A stretch of 64,000 bases of DNA. It comes from Aristolochia californica (taxonomy: Eukaryota; Streptophyta; Magnoliopsida; Piperales; Aristolochiaceae). This document shows, piece after piece, positions 34,683-45,641 of this stretch (the stretch's first letter is position 1; every line of letters begins with the position of its first letter). The translations under genes and the position numbers were made by a program. The DNA lies in assembly GCA_029961685.1 (NCBI GenBank), contig JARWKL010000004.1:47439824-47503823 (forward strand). Reading direction: 5' to 3'. The notes below the pieces were generated by a model. It was not told the origin of the DNA and did no database searches. It was given only the letters and a program-made list of their open reading frames with translations.

Positions 34683-36704
34683 GCTCAAATTGTACAAAGA
34701 GATCTGAGGCTATTTATTACCTTGCTGATTACACTTTTCTGTATTACTCTGTATCTTGTTTATGGGCTGCTCTTATCTCATTCTTTCTGTGTAAATTGCA
34801 ACATGAAGCTCTGCTACTGTGCAGTACCATTACAGGAAAATGAGTTTGTAATCAATAGAAGAATCCTGTAATGAAATTTATTTTTCTTTGCTTTTAATTA
34901 GGTAATCTGCTTTCTCTACAACAACCCAATTTACACTTGCGAATACTCGGCTATTTATTAAAATAGTTTTTTTGTTATCTTATTTGAGCTTGATGATTAC
35001 CAAATGAAAAAGGAGCTAAAGAAAAACATATACGGTGCCAAAAGAGGCTCTCGATCATATAAAATTGATGGAGCGAGGAAGATGGTAGAGTATTCCCAGC
35101 ATGGACACCATACCCACGTGGTTGAAGGTACCTTCCCTACCTCTCTGCTCTTACTTTTTCGGTCCCATGGTCTGGTCTTTTCTGCTGTCCGCGACCAACT
35201 CGCATCAGAACTCACCGGATGACTTCGAAGTTGAAGCCCATGTTGCTGCAAGTACACTTGACTTCACGTATCGTACTGGAATCAACTGTTAACTGTTCGG
35301 TGGATTTGATGCAGTCACCACCCAGCCTTGTCGTTTGTGTGGAAGAAATCTGTAGTACTTTAGGAATTAGGTATTTATAGAGATTACGGCAGAGATTACA
35401 AAGATTACAAACTCTTCAGGAGTTTTCAGGAACGGCCTCTTGTAAGGTAACCCTTCACCATCACCCTACATGTTGGTTCCGATGTTACATGAACGTCACC
35501 ACCTTTACCCAAACTATTTGTGTTTTAGTAACCTGAAGAATTCGTTGATCTTCATCAATTGATTTGAGAATGAGCAGATGCGACACTCGTTTGCCTTCCT
35601 GGGTGGAAGGATAGACAGTAAAGAATTTGGATTTAGGCAAAAACAAGCCATCATTGTAGAGGGGTCAGATTGGAGCTGTTCCCTTGTTTTGAAGTACCTT
35701 AGGACCATTATAATTTATCTGCATATTATAGTCCAGTATAAGCATGATTTTTATATAGATAGATAACATGAAAATTTGATGTAAGTTATTAGGTCAAGAC
35801 ATGGGGTTGGGTCTTAGGGGAAAACAAACCCATCAGGTTTCGGGTTAGAGAAGGGTTTTTCCAAACTTGACCCGAACCCGACCTATATATGAGACAAAGA
35901 TAGAAAATGGGGTTAAGATGGGTTGGATTTAAGTTGGGTTTACGGGGACAAGGCAGGGACGAGGTTTACAAAGATGGTGATTTGGGTTTCGGTGTCAAAG
36001 AATCAGGTTCAGGTTTTGGTAAATCCAACCCCGACCTGTGCCGACCTCTAAAGACAAGTTTATCATAAACTTAATATTCATAATTGGTATCATAATCTAT
36101 ATATTTAAGATGGTATCATATAGACATTTAAAAAAAAAAAAAATGTTACTCTGTAGATTTACCAAAATGGAAGTCCCATAAAAGCCTTAGAACTGCTCCC
36201 TCGTATATGCCTGAAACTGGTAATAAGATTACTCGCTTGCACGATTGGACGAATTTTGGCCTTCAATACAGGCTCCTGTTTTAGAGGCTTTGTATTCTTT
36301 TATTTCAGCAAATGTCAATCTTTGCCGACCACCCCATTTTAAGAAAGATGCGGACGCGGGAGAACCTCTGCCATGTACTAAAATCCTAGCAAGAGTTACT
36401 ATTCACTGGCTCTTGGGTCTCTGCAATAAGGGTTAGCAGGGGGATGACGAGAAGAGTGAAAATTTGAAGAGGGACCAATGGCAGGGATTGACAGTGTAAA
36501 TGCCAAGGGACATCATTTAAGGATGCCCCACCCATTCGAAGCATTACGTTCATCCCTCACAGAGCCAACGCACGATTTATTCAACTGTCTTCCCAACGTT
36601 ATCGTCTTACTATGCTCTCTGTCTCTGTCTCTCTCTCTTATCTTCTCTTCTTCTCTTGCCTGTTCAACACGCAATTCCTTTTCTGCTGAGAGTCAAAGGT
36701 AGTA
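34683..36704. other. Intergenic region between the S1-like pseudogene and EPFL9
   Basis: Several short open frames are present but none is recognised. A block at about 35790-36060 is rich in GGGTT and its complement (GGGTTGGGTCTTAGGGG, CCCGAACCCGACC), a composition often seen in dispersed plant repeats. The last 150 bases before EPFL9 are CT-rich and probably the 5' leader. Confidence 0.5.
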
Positions 36705-37502
36705 ATGGCCACTACAAAACACACCAACTTCCCTTTCTGCCTCCTCTTTCTCTTTCTTCTCGTCCCGGCTCTTCTTATACCAGGTTTCCCTCTCTCTCTC
36801 TCTCTCTCTCGTCTTTATTGAAGTGCTGTCGTTGCCGATTGGGTTTTTCTTAATATATTTTCTGCACTCTTTCTGCTATGTTTATTTATTTTTCCCTTGG
36901 TTTTGAATTGCATTTTTTCCATTAAATCTCTTGTTAATGCCCATAGCTTCCTCTACTGTACCTGTTTAATTTGGGGTCTCAGACATACTGCTCTTACATT
37001 TTGCAGCATTTTTCGTTTTCATCATTTGCCAAGAGAATGTCCCTCGATTACTCCCAGAACCATGAACGAACTTTTAGTCGTCATCTTTGGTTTTCCTGTT
37101 CTTTCACAGTTTCCTGTAATTATTTCCTTGTAAATTGGCAGGTTCCGCAGGCACATCAGCGATCCCCCAGAAGCAAAGGAACCTCAATTCACCCATGAAC
37201 TTGAAATTTCAGGTGACAAGTGCTGGGAATCTGCTTTTACTAGTCCTCGTACATTTACTGTGATTTGTTTAGTGACTTGTTTCCTGGTCTTTGGAGACAT
37301 GTAGAGATTTAGCGAGGGAGATCACTTGAAGAGATGGAAGAAGACTGGTGCACGAAGATTGATGATTGGTTCAACAGCTCCAATCTGCACTTACAACGAA
37401 TGCAGAGGATGCAAATACCATTGTCGAGCTGAGCAAATTCCCGTGGATGCTAATGACCCCATCAACAGTGCTTATCACTACAGATGCGTATGCCACAGGT
37501 AA
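36705..37502 (+). CDS. EPFL9: STOMAGEN / EPIDERMAL PATTERNING FACTOR-LIKE 9
   Basis: A secreted cysteine-rich peptide that promotes stomatal formation by competing with EPF1/EPF2 at ERECTA-family/TMM receptors (established for the family). Three exons, 36705-36783, 37142-37212 and 37305-37502, join in frame to 115 aa. Residues 1-26 are a signal peptide (LLFLFLLVPALLIPG). A basic pro-region follows, containing RFSEGDHLKRWKK. The mature domain begins at IGSTAPICTYNEC and ends in RCVCHR at the TAA. All six cysteines of the stomagen fold are present in the order C-TYNE-C-RG-C-KYH-C...C-V-C, and the loop keeps PVDANDPINSAYHYRC. The leader and intron 1 have CT microsatellites. The gene looks intact. 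Confidence 0.96.
36790..36810. repeat. (CT)n microsatellite in EPFL9 intron 1
   Basis: About ten CT units beginning six bases after the exon 1 donor GT. Confidence 0.9.
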
Positions 37503-40500
37503 AGCTGTTAATGGTAATAAAACAATCTCTGGTTTTGACAGTGAGAGGTAAGAGAAGTGTCACTACAGTTAAGGGTGTGGTTTTCTAGCGAGCAATTGAC
37601 CATATATGAAAAATAATATGAGAGGGCTCTGAAGATGTTGCTCCCTTTTGTTTCTGCTTTTCAGTTTTCTTTTTCATCGTCTTCTGTCTCTTTCCCTGGT
37701 TGAATTCTGTTCCTTTTTGTAGATTTAATTAACCCTTTGGGAGTTGCAAAAATAAAATGCTGTAAGGTGTTATTAGATTGAACAGAGAATAGAATAGAAT
37801 AGAATGTGAGTTATCGTTTCATTGTCTTTTCCTCTCTTCTGAATGCTTGACATGGATATTTCTCACAAGTCGCAGGAGGTTTATATCATCTCTCTGAACG
37901 TAATGCATCTACTTCCTGGAAGAAAAAAGAAAAAAAAAACGAATTAATATGGGAGTCAAACGGTGCAGGTTCTCTTCTGATCTTCAAAGAATTCGAATGA
38001 GGTTTTTTCTGCTTCACCGTTCACTGAATAGGGGCTCTCTGGTTAACAGTTCGCTCCATTCACAAGCAAAATCTGGTAAAATCTGTTCTTCAGCCGAGTA
38101 GGAACAAGGTAGTATTGCACACTGAAGAGAAATGTTTTATCTATTAATTTGGGCAAACTTCGTTTAGTGAATCGACAAGACCGTTTTCGAATCCAGGAGA
38201 AAGAGAGATTAAAAAGAGAAATAAAGAAAGAAACGCAATAAGCTCAAACAAAAGGGCTGACAATGGTTTCTGTCTCGAAGTTCTTTCTATCAGTCGAGCT
38301 GTCTCCTCCATTGATTTTGTTCAAGTTTAATACGGGTAAAACAGTAATTGCATCTGTCCAAATATCAGGGAGTCCGATCAATAGAAACCATACGTGAGGT
38401 TGATTTTCACAAGCATCCGATGTCTGATTTCGAGTCGCTTTCCAAGAAAGATCCTTCCCGATCCTTTGAGAAGTCCATTATTGTATGAAACCCTTCACTG
38501 TACAGATCGGAACCCTAGAACGATGAAGACGCTCTGACTCACAATCTGAACGGTGGACGAGCAGAAACATACATTATCTCTTATTTTGGGAGGCCAGTGA
38601 TTTCGTGCAATGAAATACAGCAGCAGTTTTATCTAAACATAATAAATGAATTAAGCCTGGTTTCTTCGGCACGTTCCCATCATTTTGTCGTCTTCAAGCT
38701 ACCGATCGTTTCGATTCTTAAGGCAGAAAACTAATTTTCGTCCCCTTAGATCTCGTCCGCATGCAGATGTACGCCGTAGTATTCTATCAGTCCACAACGA
38801 CAATGTGGGAACCTCCATTAAAATACTCTAAGCTAGTTCAATTCATTATGGGAGATATTGTGGGAATTAAAGAGAGATTGAAGAAGAGAGCAAGTGAGAG
38901 CTAGGCCGGTGGTCCATGAAGAGATAATGCAAGGGAAAGCAGAAGCAGAAGCTAAAGAGCAAGTTGGCAGAGCAAGACGAACCAGAAGGCGATTCTGTAG
39001 AGAGTGAGCGTATAATGATCATGCATGGGAATCTTTTCTGCAAACGTCCAATGAGATAACGGTTTTCCTCCTTGCAGAAACCCAGAAGCTGTGCTTTGAA
39101 CTCTTGCCACTGTTTTATGTGGCCGGGAAAGCAATTTTTGGCTTACAGCTCACGTGCATTTACAGTCATGTTTCTGCTGCAGAAGGAGATGAGATCCGAA
39201 AAGTCTTGGTGCAGGATTGTACGTCTTTCTCTAGATTTTTCGGACAACCTCGTGAACATGAATTACAGCAAGAATGCTACTGGTTCTCATTTTTATCCAT
39301 CGGGAAAGGTAGAAAATCAAACAAGGATCTCACTGGTATCTACGAGATTTCTAGGCCTACATAAACTGTATCTACGAGATATCCCATCAGAGAGAAATTA
39401 TTGCGGCATTGTAATACGCGAAGAAGGTAGTGTAGAAATCAGATTTACGAGTAAATATAACAACTGGATTGGTTCCCTCTATTCAATTCAAATGGAGTGT
39501 ACTGAAAACGGGATTGGTTTTTTCCATTCTAATAGAGTAATGAAACCACTTAACATAGAATTGGATCAAGTGAAGGGACAAGGTTGTTCTCACATTCACT
39601 AGCTCCGGGTAAATCAAAATACATAGACAAACTAGGTTTAATGGAGATGAAAGGATAATTAGAATGTCAAGACACCTAGGTTTAATGGAGATGGACAGAT
39701 GAGACTAGAACTTCGTAAGACCGATTCCTTCCGTCTTCTTCGATATCAGGTGGTAATATTTGACTCAACCTAAATCTGAAGCAAGTTAGGAATTACTCTG
39801 AATTTGGTTTTATACATTCAACTCTATTAACAATTTGGTTGGGCTCAAGTTTAGCACCCAACACCTCTTCTTACGAGTTCTTAGACAATCTCCAGTAGAA
39901 AGTTGAATCCAAACTGAAATTAAGAACTCTTTTCTCAGCTAATAAACAGAAGAATGTATGAACTCAAACCAATACATATCGGATTTTGGGGTAGCCGATA
40001 CATCTCTCATTCGTTCAGTAGTGCAAGAATCTCGTTTTACACTTTCAGTCATTAGATGTTGTTTCTTTTACAAAAGGATAAGGAGTCTCACTCCTGAAAA
40101 ATCCAATATGTTCAGATGAGACGGGTTTTCTTACAATAAAACTCAGGTTGTTTGATTAATAAAATAGAAACCTGAAGAGCTTTCAAAGCACCGCAGGGGG
40201 AAGTGGGAGGTCACAAACCCGAATTCCCGACTTTACCTCATGGGACCTCGAAGACTGACTCGTCTTCCTCCTCGAAGAGGTCAAAAGCCAGGCTCCAAAA
40301 GTGAAAATGAAAGCAGCTTTCCTTGTCACTCTCTTGTTTTCCTCTGTCTGGGCTTTTCTCCCCAGGAGCCATGAAAAGCTTGGGATTTGTCGATTTCTCC
40401 TTTTGAATAAACAGAGAAAAAGGCATGATTGATTTTTCCTCACGGAGGAAGGAAGGAAGGGTAGCCAGTTTTAGAAGAAACTGCACGTGCACTCATCATG

Positions 40501-40688
40501 TGACAGCGTATTGACACTTGAGAGTGCTATTCCTACCCGTGACACTGATCATGTACACATTCGACAAGTTGGGACCATGTATGAACTAATTTGAGTACAT
40601 TGTCCAGGGTCCGAAACGACGGCTTTCACATACTTGGGGACCATTTCTCAAGTAATTGAGTAAATGGTGGTCCCCTCTCCAGCCTAAG
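37503..40688. other. Intergenic region between EPFL9 and the chromovirus
   Basis: No gene is recognised. The longest open frame (39072-39602, +) ends with YCGIVIREEGSVEIRFTSK but has no family match I know, no clear start context and no supporting splice structure. Confidence 0.5.
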
Positions 40689-41487
40689 TGAGATGAGGGG
40701 GCGACCAGCCAAGTCCAGACGGCATGCCCACATGCCCACCACACTGCTCCAGCACTAGGAAAGGCAATGCGCATACAGTAGAGGAAACGCGTATGACAGT
40801 TATTCAAGTTTGGGGTGCGACGCCGGCAAGCCTAGCACATGCCTTGGCGCAACGCACACAAGGCTGGGCAAGTCGCACGTGACCAAGACTCCAGGCAGGC
40901 AAAGCGGGGCGCCCGCGCGCACACAGACTCCAGGCGGGGCGCCCCCGCACAGGACTCCAGGTGGGGCGCCCGCGCGCAGGGACTCCAGGCGCCTGCGCAC
41001 AAGACTCCTGGCGGGGCGGGCGGGGCGCATGCAGCCAGGCGCCAGAAGAGTCCAGAAGACTCCAGAAGGCGCCAGAAGGCGCCAGAAGCGGAAATCTCCA
41101 GATCTGATGGGTTTTCTGGGCCTCTCTAGAAATTTCTAAAGGCCAGGGACAGCTGGCACAATTCTGAGAGTTTCTAGAGCCTTCCAAGGCCAGGGAGGAG
41201 GCTTATAAATAGAAGGGGCATATCCCATTGTAAAACATTCTTGAACATTCTTTGCATTCATTGATCTCCAAGTGTATAGAGAGTTTTAGCCTTCAATAGA
41301 GTTGAACTTTTCTCTTCCATCTCTTTGGTCTTTCCATTGTCCCTTTGTCTTGCAACATTGAGTATGGGAGGTTGGGAAGAAGATCCAAGGCACAAGGAGG
41401 CTGACTAGTTCTTGGGAAGAGCTAGGCCGCACAGGGTAGATATTCCGCTTGGCTAGACGGACTTAGCCAAAAACTAACCGCGTGACA
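40689..41487 (+). repeat. 5' LTR of the chromovirus
   Basis: Starts TG and ends CA. It includes a GC-rich array (about 40880-41095) of GACTCCAGGCGGGGCGCC-like units and CCAGAAGGCG units, then a TATA box TATAAATA at 41204-41211. It differs from the 3' LTR at scattered positions, many of them C/T or G/A changes, and in the number of GC-rich units. Confidence 0.88.
41204..41211 (+). promoter_or_regulatory. LTR TATA box
   Basis: TATAAATA in the 5' LTR, with an equivalent in the 3' LTR near 43687-43694. It is the likely start-site element of the retrotransposon promoter. Confidence 0.6.
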
Positions 41488-41489
41488 AC

Positions 41490-41501
41490 TGGCATCAGAG
41501 C
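41490..41501 (+). other. Primer-binding site (initiator Met tRNA type)
   Basis: TGGCATCAGAGC lies two bases after the 5' LTR and differs at one position from the common plant PBS TGGTATCAGAGC. Confidence 0.75.
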
Positions 41502-41519
41502 TACTTCCTCACCCAGAAG

Positions 41520-43170
41520 AAGTTATCCCCTAAGCAAGTAAGATGGCAAGATTTCTTGGCCGAATTCGATTTCGAGATGTTGTATAAGTCGGGAAAGACG
41601 AACGCGGTGGCGGACGCCTTGAGCCGAAGGGCAGACCATACAACCCCTATGGAGGCGGGCATAATACTTGGTGATGACTCGAACACTACTTCTCGTTTGC
41701 AAGGTGTTGCAGCTATCAGCCAAGTAAGTATCCCTATCCTTGATCGAATTCGAGCTGGCCTACGGACGGATACGCTAACCTACAATCTTGTGCAGTCAGT
41801 AGCACTTGGCGAAACTCGGCGGTTTTGGTTGGAAGATGGCCTACTCAAAACCAAAGGACGCAGGCTATATGTTCCAAAGCATGACAATCTGCGGAGGGAC
41901 TTATTGCGGGAGTGCCATGATACCCTTTGGGCTGGCCATCTGGGTAAAAAACGAACCCTAACACTGGTGTCTCGACAGTACTTCTGGCCAGACATGGAGC
42001 AAGATGTGGAAGAGTTCGTTCGCACCTGCTAGGTGTGCCAGCAAGACAAGGTGGAGCAAAGAAAACCCGGAGGACTTCTGGACCCGTTACCGATACCCGA
42101 AAGACTATGGGAATCCATCTCCATGGATTTTATTTCTGGCCTTCGCAAGAGAAATGGCTTAGGCTCGATCCTCGTCGTGGTTGATCGGTTCAGCAAATAC
42201 GGGACATTCATTCCAATCAACAATAAATGCACCGCCAAAGAAGCTGCTCAGGCCTTCATGCCTCATGTGGTCAAGCATTGGGGAGTGCCGACCACGATTA
42301 TCAGTGACTGAGATCCACGGTTCACAGGTAAGTTCTGGACTGAGTTACTCAAGTTGCTGGGCACAACTTTGAATTTTTCTACTAGCTTCCACCCTCAGAC
42401 CGACGGACAGACTGAGCGTGTGAATGCTTTGTTGGAACAATATTTGCGTCATTTTGTTGATGCAAATCAGAAAAACTGGCCAAAGCTGCTAGATGTGGCC
42501 CAGTTTTCCTACAACCTGCAACAAAGTGAGTCAACCGGACATAGTCCATTTGAACTCACAACCGGGCGCCAACCGTTTGTGACAATGAGCATCATTCCAG
42601 ACGTATCCGAAAAGAGCCCAGCGGCACACCAATTTGCCAAATGCTGGAAGGAGAGGCAAGAGATGGCCAAGGTCTTTCTTCACCGTGCAGCACAGAAGAT
42701 GAAGAAGTATGCGGACTTGAAAAGGCGAGCAGTAGAATTCAAGGTAGGTGACCTTATCTTGATCAAGATGCGGACAGAACAATTCTGATCTCTACGCTCC
42801 AAGAACAAGGGTCTCATCAAAAGGTATAAAAGATATTTTCCTATCACCAAACGCATTAGTAAGCTTGTATACTAAGTCCAACTACCAACTAGACTTAGGA
42901 TACACAATGTTTTTCATGTGAGCAACCTTAAGCCCTACAACAAAGACCTTGACCCGGGACGTGTCATTCCTCCCCAACCACCCATTGATGTAACTACAAC
43001 CTTTGAGAGGCACGTAGATTACATTATAGCCGACCGACAGTTAAGCCAAAGGGAGAGACCGTGGCTAATAGAATACCTTGTCAAGTGGAGGGGCCTTCCA
43101 GAAAGCAAAGCAACATGGCATGAGGCAGTTGAACTATGGCAATTCGAACTAGCGGTGATGGCATACCGTG
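41520..43170 (+). pseudogene. Chromovirus pol remnant: RNase H end, integrase, chromodomain
   Basis: The order of parts is: RNase H end (VRWQDFLAEFDF, NAVADALSRR), integrase HHCC zinc finger (HDTLWAGHLGKKRT, then Cys pair near 42026-42041), integrase core with Asp in MDFISGL, Asp in TIISD and Glu in QTDGQTERVN, and a chromodomain (VDYIIADRQL, EYLVKWRGLP, ATWHEAVELW) at about 43010-43145. In-frame stops fall at 42030 (between the two zinc-finger cysteines), 42309 (just after the second catalytic Asp) and 42786. It is therefore inactive. Confidence 0.9.
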
Positions 43171-43198
43171 ATGGCACGCAGACGAGGACGTCTTCATT

Positions 43199-43213
43199 AG
43201 GGCGGTGGGAGTA
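43199..43213 (+). other. Polypurine tract of the chromovirus
   Basis: AGGGCGGTGGGAGTA lies immediately before the 3' LTR, the expected place for plus-strand priming. Confidence 0.65.
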
Positions 43214-43960
43214 TGAGATGAGGGGTGACCAGCCGAGTCTAGATGGCATGCCCACATGCCCACCACACTGCTCCAGCACAAGGAAAGGCAATGCGCATAC
43301 GGTAGAGGAAGCGCGTATGGTAGCCATTCAAGTTTGGGGTGCGATGCCGGCAAGCCTAGCACATGCCTTGGCGCAACGCACAAGGTTGGGCAAGTCGCAC
43401 GCGACCAGGACTCCAAGCAGGTGAAGCGGGGTTACGCATGCCCCAGACTCCAAGCGGGGCGCCCGCGCGCAGGACTTCAGGCATGGCACCCTGCGCCCGT
43501 GCGCAGGAGTGCAGGCGAGGCGCCCGCGCGCAGGGACTCTAGGCGGGGTGCACGCAGCCAAATGCCAGAAGCGGAAATCTCCAGATTTGACGGGTTTTCT
43601 GGGCCTCTCTAGAAATTTCTAAAGGCCAAGGACAACTGGCACAATTCTGAGAATTTCTAGAGCCTTTCAAGGCCAGGGAGGAGGCTTATAAATAGGAGGG
43701 GCCTCTCCCATTGTAAAACATTATTTGCATTCATTGCTCTCCAAGTATATAGAGAGTTTTAGCCTTCAATAGAGTTGAGTTTTTCTCTTCCATCTTTTTG
43801 GTCTTTCCATTGTTCCTTTGTCTTGCAACATTGAGTGTGGGAGGTTAGGAAGAAGATCCGAGGTACACAGAGACTGACTAATTCTTGGGAAGAACTAGGC
43901 CGCACGGGATAGATATTTTGCTTTGCTAGACGGACTTAGCCAAAATCTAACCGCGTGACA
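43214..43960 (+). repeat. 3' LTR of the chromovirus
   Basis: Direct copy of the 5' LTR, about 50 bases shorter mainly because the GC-rich internal array has fewer units. Confidence 0.88.
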
Positions 43961-44702
43961 TTAAAGCTATCATAATCGTACCTTGCACACACAATTGGTT
44001 TAGCGATAGCCACATGGTTAGCCTCTAATGATTTTTAAATATTACTATTTTTTTTCTTTTTTTCTTTTTTTCTTTTCCTTGGGTTTGCCGACAAGTGGGC
44101 CCAGTTCATAGCTCATGGCCGCCGGTATTACTCTTTACCTATTCATTGAAAGCACACACGTCAGCGTAAAAAAAATGTGTTCTTGGAAAACTGAAAGCTC
44201 GTTTTCTCTCTCTCTCTCTCTCGTTTTCCTGAACGACCCAAATTTCTTCCTCCGAACTCCCGAGGTGGGCCAGCGAGTTTCGGAGCGTCGTGGAGGCTTT
44301 TGCGTCTGTCAATTTTGTAGCTTTTCCCAGAAAAGCCCGAAAGTTCGTACCGCGTCATCATTTTCGTCTTTCCCCGTGGGCGCCGCCCTGGGCCCCACCC
44401 GTGCTAAACCCTGTTATTCTTCTGCTCACTAACCAGCACCCGTTTATGCTTATCGGATCCATAATCGGGTCGGTTAATCGGGCAGTAGCCGGTTCCCGGT
44501 CCTAAGAGAACATCGACATTTTCTTAGCTTGTTTTCTTCCCGAGAAGGAAGGAGGGGGAAGGCGAGTCGTTCTATAAACCAAACAGAGACCGCCTTTCTC
44601 TTCGTTGAGTGCCTCTTGACTCTCAGTCTTCCTTCTGTTCTCTTGAAAAAAGAGAGAAATAAAGAGGGAGGGAGAGAGAGAAGGAGCCGCGTAAGGGTGG
44701 AG
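43961..44702. other. Upstream region of the dCTP pyrophosphatase gene
   Basis: Contains a (CT)n tract (about 44204-44222), a TATA-like CTATAAACC at 44570-44578 about 130 bases before the ATG, and a purine-rich leader (AAAGAGGGAGGGAGAGAGAG). No other gene is seen. Confidence 0.5.
44570..44578 (+). promoter_or_regulatory. TATA-like box of the dCTP pyrophosphatase gene
   Basis: CTATAAACC about 130 bases upstream of the ATG, with a purine-rich leader between. Inferred from sequence and spacing. Confidence 0.4.
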
Positions 44703-45641
44703 ATGATGGGGGACTCTGCTGCTGCGGAGAGCGTTACGTTGGAAGACCTGAAGAAGAAGATGGCGGAGTTTGCAAGGGAAAGAGATTGGGATCAGTTTCA
44801 CAGCCCTAGAAATCTACTTTTGGCTCTTGTAAGTGACCTCTTCTTCTTCTTCTTTTTCTTCTTTTCTTTTTAAAGCCCATAACGGAATTTCTTCCTTCTT
44901 CATCGTTTCTGTGTCGACTACTCTCATCTGCTATTTGATAGCATTTTAAAGAAACATCCGCTTCTTATTTCTATAATTACTTCTCTTTTCTGATATGCAT
45001 GTCTAATATCTTTCTGTCACGTTGAATTTTTCTGCAAATTTTGGCCTTTCTCTTCATTTTGGCTTTTCTTCACCCACTCTTGTTTTGTCCTTTATTATTT
45101 TGTGATTTTTGTTTGATTCCGAGGGGGCAAGTTTCTGCAAATTCACTCTCTAGCATCTTTTTTTTTTTTTTTTTAATCTTTCCTCTGCGACGAGAGCCAA
45201 GGAACAAAAACGGAAAGTCCCAGAAAGTATGGGCGGTTTCATTCATCCCAACTCACCCTTTCTGCGATTCATGTAAATAAGTCGAAACTGCGGCTTGAGA
45301 AGCAGAAAAAAATATGAAGCTTTCTTTTTTTCTTTGGATGATCATAGGTGGGAGAGGTCGGGGAGCTTTCAGAAATCTTTCAATGGAAAGGAGAGGTTCC
45401 AAAGGGGTTACCAGATTGGAAGGAGGAAGAAAAAGAACACCTGGGCGAGGAGCTATCGGATGTCTTGCTGTACCTCGTCCGGATGTCTGATATTTGCGGG
45501 ATTGATCTAGGCAAAGCTGCTCTCAGAAAGGTGGAGCTTAACGCCATCAAATACCCGGTTAAGCTTTGCAAAGGCTCTTCCAAGAAGTACAATGGCATCA
45601 CCAGCAACAACAGTAACAACACCAACGCGGAAAGCGTCTAA
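44703..45641 (+). CDS. dCTP pyrophosphatase 1-like (MazG/RS21-C6 type)
   Basis: A house-cleaning enzyme that hydrolyses dCTP and modified cytosine nucleotides to the monophosphate and pyrophosphate. Two exons, 44703-44828 and 45348-45641, join in frame (GT-AG intron of 519 bases) to 139 aa. The all-alpha MazG-like fold is indicated by VTLEDLKKKMAEFARERDWD, HSPRNLLLALVGEVGELSE and GEELSDVLLYLVRMSD. The metal-binding acids are Glu45, Glu48 (ExxE), Glu77 and Asp80 (ExxD). A short Asn/Ser-rich tail ends the protein. Two adjacent ATGs exist (44703, 44706); the first was taken. Length fits the family and the gene appears intact. Confidence 0.95.

Larger units (their letters stand above)
40689..43960 (+). 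mobile_element. Internally deleted Ty3/gypsy chromovirus with two LTRs
   Basis: Two long direct repeats (40689-41487 and 43214-43960) start TGAGATGAGGGG and end CGCGTGACA, and frame an interior of only 1.7 kb. A tRNA primer site follows the left LTR and a purine-rich tract precedes the right LTR. The interior holds only the end of RNase H, integrase and a chromodomain. Gag, protease and reverse transcriptase are gone. The five bases flanking each end (CTAAG and TTAAA) do not match well, so no target-site duplication is claimed. Confidence 0.9.

Noticed and set aside
39072..39602. 176-aa open frame on the + strand
   Set aside because: No recognisable domain and no supporting start or splice structure; kept only as a note in the intergenic entry.
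40800..41187. Long GC-rich frames on both strands
   Set aside because: They lie in the LTR minisatellite and are composition artefacts.
40684..43965. Target-site duplication for the chromovirus
   Set aside because: CTAAG and TTAAA share only three of five positions, so it is not claimed.
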